Positions 8,774 through 17,091 of a DNA stretch of 64,000 bases are shown in pieces (position 1 is the first letter of the stretch; each line of letters begins with the position of its first letter). Source of the DNA: G965220305 sp965220305 (GTDB lineage: Bacteria; Chloroflexota; Dehalococcoidia; Lucifugimonadales; UBA3495); the NCBI GenBank assembly GCA_965220305.1, contig OZ244817.1:2914001-2978000 (forward strand). The letters are read 5' to 3'. The notes under the pieces are model-generated. The model was not told the DNA's origin. It saw only the letters and a list, made by a program, of their open reading frames with translations, and did no database searches. The position numbers were made by a program, and so were the translations under genes.

Positions 8774-10618
8774 ATGGCATACCACTTGTTCAGGAACCTC
8801 AGGGCAGCAACATTAACCCCATTGGTGTTAGCTCTCGTACTAATCATCGCCTGCGGCACAGCCGCTGAACCCGTCTCAACCACGATGGAATCCCAGCCCA
8901 CGGTGGCGCCGGTGGCCCAACCGGCGCCCACGCTGATGGCGCCAGTGGGCGGCGCCCCGGCCAAGTCGGCAGCGGAGACCCCACCCACCGCCGTGCCCGA
9001 GCCGGTCGCCGAGCCGGCCCTCCCCTCAGAGCTTTTCGGGGGCAACGTCCCCATGGCCACCTACTCCAACCCCACCAAACGGTCTCTCTATTGGGGCGGC
9101 TCTGGACTGAATGGGCTTGGGCCCAGCTACAGCGTCCTGGTGGAGTGGGACCCGGAGCAACCGGACAGCACGGTAATCCGGGGCGACCTGGCGGACTCTT
9201 GGGAGGTGCAGGACGGCGGGCAGACCTACGTGTTCCACCTGAACGAAAATGCTATCTGGCACGATGGCAAGCCCGTTACCGCCGCCGACGTGGTGTTCAG
9301 CATGGACAACATGGTATGCCCCGACTGTTTCGAGGTCTCCAAGGGGCGCCCCTCTACCAGCATCGTCAATATCATCGGCGACGCTTATGAAGCCAATAAT
9401 GCTCGGGCCCTCGACGAGCATACGGTGGAAATTAAGCTCAAGTATCCCGAAGCCGACTTCCTGTTCATGATGATGGACAACAACGCAGGCATGTCGGCCA
9501 AGCACACGGTGCTGGACGAGGGTAAGCTGCAAGAGGTGTACAAGCAGGACAACCTCAACGGCTCCGGCCCCTTCATCCGCAAGTCCCTTACTCCCGACGT
9601 TGGTATGGTTTGGGAGAAGTTCGAAGACTATTGGAAGGAAGGCTACCCCCGCATCGACTCTATGACCCACTTTGTCATCACCGAACCGGGGACCCTGGCG
9701 GCGGCCTACAAGACGGAGCAGGTGCTGATGCAAAACTTCTCCACCACTCCCTTCAACCCGCTGCAAGCCCAAGAGTTGGCCGAAGAGATGGAAGGCAAAC
9801 TCACCGTGCACTGGGCGGGACCCAGCGGACTGCGGGGCCTCTACGTGATGACGAAGAAGGCCCCCTTTGACGACCCGGTGGTGCGACGGGCCGTCAGCCT
9901 GGTCCTGCACCGGCAACCCATCGTGGATATTCTCAGCGGCGGCATGTTCATGATTGGCACTCCCCTGCCTCCGGACCGGTGGTACAGCTACCCCATGGAG
10001 GAGGCGCTCCAGATGCCCGGTTTCCGGGAACTGGACGGGGAGAAACACCCCGATGACATTGCCGCCGCCCGCCAGATGTTGGAACAGGCAGGCTATCCCG
10101 AAGGCCTGGAGGTGGAGCTATCCTTCCGGGACTGCTGCGGTTATCCCGACGCGGCGGCGTTGGTGGCCGACCAACTTAGGAAGTCCTTGGATTGGGACGT
10201 TACCCTGAAGAACTGGGAGACTGCCGCCGGTTCCGCCGCCCAGGATGCGGGGAACTTCCAGTTCTGGTTCCAAGGCACTTCCTACTCGCTGGATACTCCC
10301 TCGGGAGCTTTGAGCCGCTACGCAGCCAAGGGCCCGGCGGCCCGGCGCGCCGTTGGCGGCAACGCTTCCGAAGGTTGGGTCCCTGACGGGCTATCAGACA
10401 TCATCACTGCGGTGGCAGAGGAGCAGGACCCGGAAAAGAAGCAGGAACTGGCGTTGCAGGCCCACGACATTATGTTGAACCAGGATACCAATTACATCGG
10501 CGTCCTCTGGACCATGCGGCACTGGCCGGTGAACAACCGGATTCAGAATTTCCACATGCACCCCAACAGCTACGCCCAGCGCAAACTGGAACACATCTGG
10601 TGTGATCCCAAGTGCTAG
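8774..10618 (+). CDS. ABC transporter substrate-binding lipoprotein, family 5
   Basis: Extracytoplasmic solute-binding protein of the peptide/nickel/opine type (SBP_bac_5), 614 aa. The signal peptide ends in a lipobox LIIAC with lipidated Cys27, followed by a Thr/Pro/Ala-rich tether to about residue 85. Family hallmarks are DLADSWEVQDGGQTYVFHLN, AIWHDGKPVTAADVVFSM and the paired-lobe periodicity through DIMLNQDTNYIGV. Shine-Dalgarno GGAGG at 8762 supports ATG 8774. Two permease genes follow in the same direction after a hairpin. The ligand cannot be assigned: oligopeptides, glycosides and metal complexes are all known for the family. Confidence 0.94.
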   Translation: MAYHLFRNLRAATLTPLVLALVLIIACGTAAEPVSTTMESQPTVAPVAQPAPTLMAPVGGAPAKSAAETPPTAVPEPVAEPALPSELFGGNVPMATYSNPTKRSLYWGGSGLNGLGPSYSVLVEWDPEQPDSTVIRGDLADSWEVQDGGQTYVFHLNENAIWHDGKPVTAADVVFSMDNMVCPDCFEVSKGRPSTSIVNIIGDAYEANNARALDEHTVEIKLKYPEADFLFMMMDNNAGMSAKHTVLDEGKLQEVYKQDNLNGSGPFIRKSLTPDVGMVWEKFEDYWKEGYPRIDSMTHFVITEPGTLAAAYKTEQVLMQNFSTTPFNPLQAQELAEEMEGKLTVHWAGPSGLRGLYVMTKKAPFDDPVVRRAVSLVLHRQPIVDILSGGMFMIGTPLPPDRWYSYPMEEALQMPGFRELDGEKHPDDIAAARQMLEQAGYPEGLEVELSFRDCCGYPDAAALVADQLRKSLDWDVTLKNWETAAGSAAQDAGNFQFWFQGTSYSLDTPSGALSRYAAKGPAARRAVGGNASEGWVPDGLSDIITAVAEEQDPEKKQELALQAHDIMLNQDTNYIGVLWTMRHWPVNNRIQNFHMHPNSYAQRKLEHIWCDPKC

Positions 10619-10650
10619 CCTGTACAGTCCGCCACGGCGTTTGTTAAAAG

Positions 10651-10688
10651 GCCGCGCCCGTTCCCTTCCGGGGCCGGGCGCGGCTTTC
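10651..10688 (+). terminator. Hairpin terminator/attenuator between binding protein and permease
   Basis: Perfect 10-bp GC stem GCCGCGCCCG (10651-10660) / CGGGCGCGGC (10675-10684), 14-nt loop, followed by TTTCC and preceded by AAAA. Its position inside an importer operon suggests partial termination, giving excess binding protein over permease; that use is inferred. Confidence 0.7.
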
Positions 10689-10785
10689 CTGAATACTGGA
10701 CAAGGTCACCGCAAGCTATGTACCGGGGGGTCTTGGCCGCTGATGCTTTACCCTTAAGGATTGCGCCCCGGAGGGGGCTGAAGAG

Positions 10786-11748
10786 ATGCATGCTTATATC
10801 ATCAGAAGGGTGGGCCTGTTCATCCCTTCGCTAATACTGATCTCCCTGGTCGTGTTTGTCATCCTGCGTATCGTGCCCGGCGATCCGGCGGTTATGCTTC
10901 TTACCGGAGGCGGCGAGGAAGGGGAAGAATACACTCAAGCGGAGTTGGCCAAGCTGCGGGCCAAGCTGGGGACCGACCGGCCCATTTACGTCCAGTACGG
11001 GGACTGGGTGTGGAAAATGCTGCGGCTGGACTTCGGCGTATCCTTCTTTTTTGACAACGCCGTCAATGAACACATAGCCCAGAGGCTGCCCGTTACCCTG
11101 CAGCTAGGCTTGATGTCGGTAATCATCGCCACCGTGGTAGCCGTGCCCCTGGGGGTATACTCTGCCTTGAGGCAGGACACCCTGGCCGACTACATCGCCC
11201 GGACCATCACCATCCTCGGAATCGCGGTGCCCAACTTCTGGGTTGCTATCCTGATGATCTTCTTTCTGGTACTCTGGTTCGGCTACCTGCCCCCGTTGGG
11301 CTACGTCCAATTTTGGGATAACCCGTCGGCCAACCTGCAGCAACTCATCTTCCCCTCCCTCGCCCTGGGCACCTCCAATACGGCGTTCATAGCTCGAATT
11401 ACCCGTTCCGCCATGCTGGAGGTACTGCACGAGGACTATATCCGGACCGCCCGGGCCAAGGGTCTGCGGGAAGGGGTGGTGGTTTTCCGGCACGCCCTCC
11501 GCAACTCCCTCCTGCCGGTGCTTACCGTGACGGGCCACGAGATAGGGGCGATTATCTCGGGCACGGTGGTCATCGAAGTCGTTTTCCTGGTGCCTGGGAT
11601 GGGCCGGCTATTGATTACCAGCATCGTCAACCGGGACTTCGCCATGATTCAAGGCATCGTCATCATGATCGCCGTCTTCGTGCTCTTTATAAACCTGGTC
11701 GCGGACTTGCTGTACGCCTGGTTCAATCCAAGGATTCGCTACTCCTAG
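10786..11748 (+). CDS. ABC transporter permease, DppB/OppB type
   Basis: Inner-membrane permease of the peptide-type importer, 320 aa. The first transmembrane helix is LFIPSLILISLVVFVILRIV, followed by the family-typical GDPA segment and a periplasmic loop (LGTDRPIYVQYGDWVWKMLR). The cytoplasmic EAA-loop motif is DYIRTARAKGL, which docks on the ATPase, and the C-terminus ends ADLLYAWFNPRIRYS. Six membrane segments are visible. It should pair with the DppC-type permease at 11909 and the binding protein at 8774. Confidence 0.95.
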   Translation: MHAYIIRRVGLFIPSLILISLVVFVILRIVPGDPAVMLLTGGGEEGEEYTQAELAKLRAKLGTDRPIYVQYGDWVWKMLRLDFGVSFFFDNAVNEHIAQRLPVTLQLGLMSVIIATVVAVPLGVYSALRQDTLADYIARTITILGIAVPNFWVAILMIFFLVLWFGYLPPLGYVQFWDNPSANLQQLIFPSLALGTSNTAFIARITRSAMLEVLHEDYIRTARAKGLREGVVVFRHALRNSLLPVLTVTGHEIGAIISGTVVIEVVFLVPGMGRLLITSIVNRDFAMIQGIVIMIAVFVLFINLVADLLYAWFNPRIRYS

Positions 11749-11908
11749 CGGGTGGGCGTAATGTTATTGCCAGGAATCCCGTTGGAATCGAGAGGACGAG
11801 ACAATGGCGTAGGGGCCGGAGCGCTTCGCACTAAACGCCGGCAGAGAGCTCCTTGCTCACCCTGGTAGGACCCTTTCCTGGCATAGTGGAGACCCTGAGA
11901 GAAGATAA

Positions 11909-12811
11909 ATGACGTCACAACCGCCCAACGCCACGGCTTTTCCGGTCCAACTCGCGGGTCGCTGGCAGTCTGCCAGCCGGCCATTGGTAAATTTTGTGAA
12001 GCGAAAGCGGCTGGGAGCCTTTGGGTTGGCAGTGGCCGTCGTGCTCACATTGGTCGCCATTTTCGCCCCCTGGATTGCGACCCACGACCCCTTTGAGCCC
12101 CGGTTGGAGAACCAGTTTGGTCAACCCGGCCTGGAACACTTGCTTGGTGGTGACCACCTGGGCCGCGACCTGTTCAGCCGGCTGGTCTACGGCGCCAGGA
12201 TTTCGCTGTACGCGGGCATCCTGTCCGCATTCATCGGCTGCACAGTCGGGATGATGGTAGGGGTTATAAGTGTCCATTTTGGGGGACTGACTGACCTCAT
12301 CATCCAGCGGATAATCGACACCATGATGGCCTTTCCCACCCTCATTCTGGCCATTGCCATCATGGCGGCCCTGGGAGCTTCCCTGAACAACGTGGTCATC
12401 GCCCTGAGCATCGCCTTTATTCCCAGTCCCACCCGGGTAATCCGGTCTCAGGCCCTGGCGATAAAGGAGATGGACTACATACTGGCCACTCTGGCGGTAG
12501 GGTCCGGCGCCCTGCGGGTTATGGTCCGGCACATGATACCCAACCTGTTGCCCCTCTATCTCGTGATGGTGACCTACTACCTGGGAACGGCCATCATCGC
12601 CGAAGCCGGCCTCAGCTTCCTGGGGGTGGGCACCCCTCCCGACGTTCCTTCCTGGGGAGGCGTGTTGAACAAAGCGGCGGCCAATACGACGATAGCCCCC
12701 TGGATGACCATATTGCCCGGGCTGACCATATTTATAGTGGTGTTCTCCTGGAATGTGTTGGGCGATGCGCTGCGAGACATTCTGGACCCAAGGCTACGGG
12801 GCGCCACCTAA
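11909..12811 (+). CDS. ABC transporter permease, DppC/OppC type
   Basis: Partner permease, 300 aa. It has an N-terminal cytoplasmic extension, a first membrane helix after KRKRLGAFGLAVAVVLTLVA, the conserved HLLGGDHLGRDLFSRLVYGA, the helix-rich core with MMAFPTLILAIAIMAALGAS, an EAA-like loop and the family end GDALRDILDPRLRG. No ATP-binding subunits (DppD/DppF) follow; the next gene is on the opposite strand, so the ATPases must be shared from elsewhere. A 160-nt gap separates it from the upstream permease gene. Confidence 0.95.
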   Translation: MTSQPPNATAFPVQLAGRWQSASRPLVNFVKRKRLGAFGLAVAVVLTLVAIFAPWIATHDPFEPRLENQFGQPGLEHLLGGDHLGRDLFSRLVYGARISLYAGILSAFIGCTVGMMVGVISVHFGGLTDLIIQRIIDTMMAFPTLILAIAIMAALGASLNNVVIALSIAFIPSPTRVIRSQALAIKEMDYILATLAVGSGALRVMVRHMIPNLLPLYLVMVTYYLGTAIIAEAGLSFLGVGTPPDVPSWGGVLNKAAANTTIAPWMTILPGLTIFIVVFSWNVLGDALRDILDPRLRGAT

Positions 12812-13056
12812 CCCAGTTTTGTTCCCAGGTAGGGGTGACGCAGGCGGGGATCAGCCGGACGTTGATTCCCCCGCCAGCAGAAGATTCAATGTGGCGTGGC
12901 CCTGACCCCGGCCACCCGGCCACGTTCAGCTATCGCTGGTTTAACAGCGCTCTACTCGGAGCCGTAGCCCAATACCGCTTCGTCGCTTTGACCGGCCACT
13001 GTTCACGTCAAGGCACGGGCAGGTCGTTCCAAGGCGGGATGTAAAAAGAGGGTGGG

Positions 13057-13743
13057 TCACACGTCCGACGGCAGCGCCGCCCCGGACTGGTACACCGCCC
13101 ATTCATCTCCCCGGTACACTGTTACCTTCCCCGAACCTACTACCCGCCAGCTTCCCGGACGCCCCAGGCAGCCGGTCCGGGCGTCGACTCCCAGGATGGT
13201 CACCCCGGAAGGCGCCGTTCCCTGCAGTTGGCGGGAGGTCTCCGCCGGGTCGGCGTTCTCGTGGTGGGGCAGCACGGCGACGCCTGGAGTCAGGCCCAGG
13301 GCTTCTACCCAGCCGCCCAGCCGGGGCCGCCGCATGTAGGCCCCCATTACCATAGCTCCCGCGCTGGACCCGGCCAGCACCGTCCCCTGGGCCACCGCCT
13401 CCTGAATAGCTTCCAGCAGCTTGGAGTTCTGAAGGGTCGCTAGCAGGTGGTCGGGGCTTCCTCCGGTAAAGTAGATTACTCCCGCGCCGGCCACGCCTTG
13501 GGCTAGGGCCGTGTCCTCGGCGTGCTCCCGTTCCAGCGCCATCAGTTGCTCGGAATTGCCGCCCAGCTTGGCGAAGTGGGTCACTCCGTCGTTGGCCGCC
13601 TTGGCTGGACCGGTAACTGCGGCGGTGGGAATCACCACCACCCGGGCCGGGCGCTGCCCCGACGCCTCCATTATCGCCACGTCCATATCTTCGCACCGCA
13701 CCCGAAACTCTTCCCCGCCGACTAGAGCCATTTCACCGGCCAT
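13057..13743 (-). CDS. Type 1 glutamine amidotransferase-like / peptidase S51 family protein (cyanophycinase-like)
   Basis: 228-aa protein related to cyanophycinase and dipeptidase E (S51 family serine peptidases). The nucleophile elbow is GTVLAGSSAGAMVMG; IYFTGGSPDHLL upstream and ALGLTPGVAVLPHHENAD downstream match the family layout. Residues near the N-terminus (VVVIPTAA) fit the first Rossmann strand. The substrate could be a beta-linked or acidic dipeptide; cyanophycin itself is unproven. Monocistronic; neighbours are a permease gene and a repeat-bearing gap. Confidence 0.85.
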   Translation of the reverse strand: MAGEMALVGGEEFRVRCEDMDVAIMEASGQRPARVVVIPTAAVTGPAKAANDGVTHFAKLGGNSEQLMALEREHAEDTALAQGVAGAGVIYFTGGSPDHLLATLQNSKLLEAIQEAVAQGTVLAGSSAGAMVMGAYMRRPRLGGWVEALGLTPGVAVLPHHENADPAETSRQLQGTAPSGVTILGVDARTGCLGRPGSWRVVGSGKVTVYRGDEWAVYQSGAALPSDV

Positions 13744-13931
13744 GACCTTACCTCCGTATTCCAGGGCCTTCCTGGGTCTGACGATTATTGTAGCAGACGC
13801 CTACCGCCGCCGGCCCCGTGGGCCCACGGACCCCGTTGGGTTGTTACTTTCATGCCGGCGATGGTGCAACCCGAGTCGTAGATACTCGTTGTCGCCAACC
13901 GTCGAGAGCATGGCAACCAGCCCGAGGGTTT

Positions 13932-13957
13932 TTCGATTCTTCAGTTCGATTCTTCAG
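13932..13957. repeat. 13-bp perfect tandem duplication
   Basis: TTCGATTCTTCAG occurs twice back to back (13932-13944 and 13945-13957) in the gap upstream of the S51 gene. Its sequence resembles part of the module B repeat arm, suggesting decay or slippage of a repeat. Confidence 0.7.
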
Positions 13958-13996
13958 GTAGAAACCAGCTTGGCCTGACAGCCAAGTTACCGCCCC

Positions 13997-14110
13997 CACC
14001 GTCATTCCGGCGGAGGCCGGAATCCAGGGGTGGGGGGCTTCTGCTGGTTTGTACCTTAGGCGCGGCCTCTACACGGATCCCGTCCTTCGACAAGTTCAGA
14101 ACGAGCGGTG
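13997..14110. repeat. Module A repeat followed by degenerate module C
   Basis: Module A (13997-14047) contains the hairpin ATTCCGGCGGAGGCCGGAAT and then CCAGGGGTGGGGGGCTT. It matches the copy at 55837 with only a couple of mismatches over about 50 bp. A weak module C (CCTTCGACAAGTTCAGAACG) follows at 14084. This fills most of the 497-nt gene-free gap 13744-14240; I see no gene there. Confidence 0.75.
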
Positions 14111-14240
14111 ATAGCGGAGTAGTAATGGGCGGAAGCCCCGAGAGCCGCCGTCCTTCACGTTGACCCCCCATTATGGCAGGGATAGAATGCTCTCAGGTCC
14201 AGGGTGCCCAGGGGACCCTCAATAACTTTGGAGAAGAACA

Positions 14241-14642
14241 ATGTTCAATTTCGTTCATCATGTTCGTATTTTGGTCCACAACGCTGATGAGATGGTGGAG
14301 TACCTGGAACAGAACTTCGACATGAAGCCGGTGAAGGTGCAGGTCTACGAAAGTCGGGGCATGAAGAACGCCATCTACAAGGTGGGGGATACCAATTTGG
14401 AGTTCACCGAGCCCCTGGACGCCAATTCTGGAATGGGCCAGTTCCTGGAGCGGGAGGGTCCGGGGGTCTACCACATCGCCTTCGGTGTGGACAATATCGA
14501 GGAAGTGGCCCGGGGACTGTCCGCCAAAGGGAACAAGATGCGCGGGGATAATGGCCTCAGCCGCAGCGCCGAGGGGTACATGACCGCCAATGTCGACCCG
14601 GAAAGCGCCCTGGGGTTCCCCTTTCAAGTGGCCGAGGGTTAG
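14241..14642 (+). CDS. VOC family protein (glyoxalase/methylmalonyl-CoA epimerase-like)
   Basis: 133-aa vicinal-oxygen-chelate protein. Evidence: NFVHHVRILVHNADEMVEYL with the first metal-ligand His, NLEFTEPLD, and GPGVYHIAFGVDNIEEVARG with a second His/Glu region, arranged as two beta-alpha-beta-beta-beta modules. It is closest in layout to methylmalonyl-CoA epimerases, but the substrate is not defined by what I can see. Lies upstream of argS with a 341-nt leader between them. Confidence 0.85.
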   Translation: MFNFVHHVRILVHNADEMVEYLEQNFDMKPVKVQVYESRGMKNAIYKVGDTNLEFTEPLDANSGMGQFLEREGPGVYHIAFGVDNIEEVARGLSAKGNKMRGDNGLSRSAEGYMTANVDPESALGFPFQVAEG

Positions 14643-14724
14643 AGGGTTATCGAGTAAGTCCTTTCACCCGCCGCTTTGTCTCTGGTGCGGTCAAGGTGGA
14701 GCGGAGAATAGAGAGCGTGCTGCG

Positions 14725-14872
14725 CCCCCCGGCCAGGGAAACAGGGTCTCGCTGGCCGGGGGGAAAACGGGGGTGCGCCTGCAACGGCTCTCAATGGGAC
14801 TGGGGTGTGCTCCGCGCCGGGCAAAACCGCTGTTATCACGGGGCCGAATAGATTATGCCCCGTTGCATTTTG
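14725..14872 (+). promoter_or_regulatory. Two hairpins in the argS leader
   Basis: The 341-nt gap before argS holds a perfect 12-bp stem CCCCCCGGCCAG (14725-14736) / CTGGCCGGGGGG (14752-14763), and a terminator-like 7-bp stem ACGGGGC (14838-14844) / GCCCCGT (14857-14863) followed by TGCATTTTG. They may end the upstream VOC transcript or attenuate argS. I do not see a T-box core motif. Confidence 0.4.
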
Positions 14873-14983
14873 TGGTAGTATAACCCTTGGGCAACTCACC
14901 GGACCGGCGCAGAAACAGGATGGTAGGGTTGTCCAAACTCTTTCATGCCCCAATTCGATTCTGACAGGAAAGGGTTAATAGGT

Positions 14984-16663
14984 ATGGTGTCGCCCCTGGT
15001 CCGAGATACTATAGAGCAACTGGTCGTCGATGCCGTGGCAAGCGCTCGACGGGATGGGGAGTTGCAACTGGAAACTACTCCCCAGGTTTTGATAGAACGT
15101 CCTGGCAACCCCGATCATGGGGACTTCGCCACCAGCCTGCCGCTGCGTTTGGCCCGGGCCACCCGCATCAATCCCCTGAAGCTGGCCGAGACCCTGGTCC
15201 GATACATTGGCCAACGGGCCGAGGTGGACCGGGTGGAAGCCGTGCCCCCCGGGTTCATCAACTTCTTCCTGCAAGACCGCTGGCTACAACGGCAAGTGGA
15301 GGTGGTGCGGGAGTTGGGCCAGGAATTTGGCCGGGTGGATGTGGGCCAGAGCCGTCGGGTCATGGTGGAGTTTGTCAGCGTCAACCCCACCGGCCCGGTG
15401 CACGTGGGACACACCCGGGGAGCAGTCCTGGGCAGCGCGCTGGCCAATACCCTGGAGGCCGCCGGGTACGATGTCACCCGGGAGTATTACATAAATGACG
15501 CCGGCAGCCAGATGGAGGCTTTCTACCGCTCCGTTTACGCTCGCTACCTCCAGGCCCTGGGCCAGCAGGCGGAGATGCCGGCCAACGGCTACCAGGGCGA
15601 GTATATTGCCGATTTGGCCAAAGAGATCATCGAGGCGGAGGGCGCCCGCTTCCTGAGTTTGCCCGAGGACCAGGCGGTGCGGGAGATCGGCGACCTGGGG
15701 CGGGAGAAGATGGTGGCCCTGATTCGGCAGGACCTGCAGCAGATTGGCGTTACCTTCGACAACTGGTTCAGCGAAGGCTCGCTGTACCAAAACCGGGAAT
15801 ACGACCAGTGCATGGACCTGCTGCGGGAAAAGGACTACCTGTCGGAAAGGGACAATGCCCTCTGGTTCAACTCCAGCCTGCTGGGCGACGACCGGGACAA
15901 CGTGGTCGTCCGTTCCACCGGAGACCCCACCTATTTTGCCTCCGATATTGCCTACCATTACAACAAATTCCTGAAAAGGAACTTTGAACATGTGATTGAC
16001 ATCTGGGGGGCCGACCACCAGGGTCATGTGCCCCGTATGAAGGCGGCGGTGTCAGCCCTGGGCATAGACCGGGACGCCCTGACGGTGCTTATTTCCCAGT
16101 TGGTAACCCTGAAGCGCGGCAACGAAGTCGTCCGGGCCTCCAAGCGAACCGGAGACTTCATCACCCTGCGGGAGTTGGTGGACGAGGTGGGCGAAGACGC
16201 CTGCCGGTACTTCTTCCTGGCCCGGGCCCCTTCCACCCAGATGGAGTTTGACCTGGAGTTGGCGAAAAAGGAGTCCAGCGAGAACCCGGTCTATTACGTC
16301 CAGTACGGCCACGCCCGCATCGTCAGCATCCTGAACCTGGCGCGGAGCCAGGGATTGGACTGGAGCCAGGGAGACGTGGGCCTGCTCACCGACCCCAACG
16401 AGCTCAACCTCATCCGGGTGACGCTGCGGTTTCCCGAATTGGTGGAGCAGATGGCCCGCTCCCTGGAGCCCCACCACCTGCCCCACTACGCTATGGAGTT
16501 GGCGACAGCCTTCCACTGGTTTTACGAGAACTGCCGCGTTGTTTCCTCCAACCCAGGGGATGCGGAAATTACCCTGGCCCGGCTGAAGCTGGTGGAATCG
16601 TCCCAGATAGTCCTGCGGCGGACCCTGGAAATGATGGGTATGAGCGCCCCCGAGCGAATGTAA
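14984..16663 (+). CDS. argS: Arginine--tRNA ligase
   Basis: Class I synthetase charging tRNA-Arg, 559 aa. The N-terminal additional domain is followed by VEFVSVNPTGPVHVGHTRGA, which contains the HIGH-type motif (HVGH). REYYINDAGSQM is family-specific. The KMSKS-like loop is VRASKRTGDFITL; the DALR anticodon-binding domain contains NPVYYVQYGHARI and ends at LEMMGMSAPERM. ATG 14984 is chosen because an AGGAAAGGG Shine-Dalgarno lies just before it; an in-frame ATG at 14945 would add 13 residues. Confidence 0.97.
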   Translation: MVSPLVRDTIEQLVVDAVASARRDGELQLETTPQVLIERPGNPDHGDFATSLPLRLARATRINPLKLAETLVRYIGQRAEVDRVEAVPPGFINFFLQDRWLQRQVEVVRELGQEFGRVDVGQSRRVMVEFVSVNPTGPVHVGHTRGAVLGSALANTLEAAGYDVTREYYINDAGSQMEAFYRSVYARYLQALGQQAEMPANGYQGEYIADLAKEIIEAEGARFLSLPEDQAVREIGDLGREKMVALIRQDLQQIGVTFDNWFSEGSLYQNREYDQCMDLLREKDYLSERDNALWFNSSLLGDDRDNVVVRSTGDPTYFASDIAYHYNKFLKRNFEHVIDIWGADHQGHVPRMKAAVSALGIDRDALTVLISQLVTLKRGNEVVRASKRTGDFITLRELVDEVGEDACRYFFLARAPSTQMEFDLELAKKESSENPVYYVQYGHARIVSILNLARSQGLDWSQGDVGLLTDPNELNLIRVTLRFPELVEQMARSLEPHHLPHYAMELATAFHWFYENCRVVSSNPGDAEITLARLKLVESSQIVLRRTLEMMGMSAPERM

Positions 16664-17091
16664 GTCGAAACCTACTGGATCATTGGCCTGACGTCCTGGA
16701 AACGTTCAAGCCGTCCTTGGCTAAGGACGGGTCTAATACCTTGTCCGATGGGCGAGATGGAGAATGAACACCGCAAAATTGGCCTGATATTGGGTGAATC
16801 TGAGTGTGTAAGTAGTAAAAGGCTAACGTATCCGTAACCAGCGTCGATGGTGGTCGTAGGGGCCGCCCTTGAATTACCGAAAAATTGGGTTTATGATTGG
16901 CCTTTCCTACCAGCGTTCAACGAGGCTTCCCAGGCGTCACAGCCACTGTCACTTACTCCAGGCAACAGCACATAGTTTGGGGTGATGGCAGCAGAAGGAC
17001 GCCCGTTTCCCGGAACGCAATGACGGCCTGGCCGCACAGCCGGTCTTCGGAATCCGGGGCTACAGGCAGAGTACGGAGCAATTAAGAGTAA
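16664..17091. other. Gene-free gap between argS and the exporter operon
   Basis: 428 nt. The only structure seen is an 8-bp hairpin CCGTCCTT (16711-16718) / AAGGACGG (16723-16730) with a GGCT loop but no U-tract, possibly a weak argS terminator. No repeat module or credible small gene was recognised. A 62-codon open frame at 16897 has no protein-like composition. Confidence 0.5.

Noticed and set aside
13511..13978. 155-codon plus-strand frame upstream of the VOC gene
   Set aside because: It is antisense to the S51-family gene over most of its length and ends in repeat sequence.
14643..14983. T-box riboswitch before argS
   Set aside because: Hairpins are present but I could not find the conserved T-box antiterminator bulge sequence or a specifier loop.
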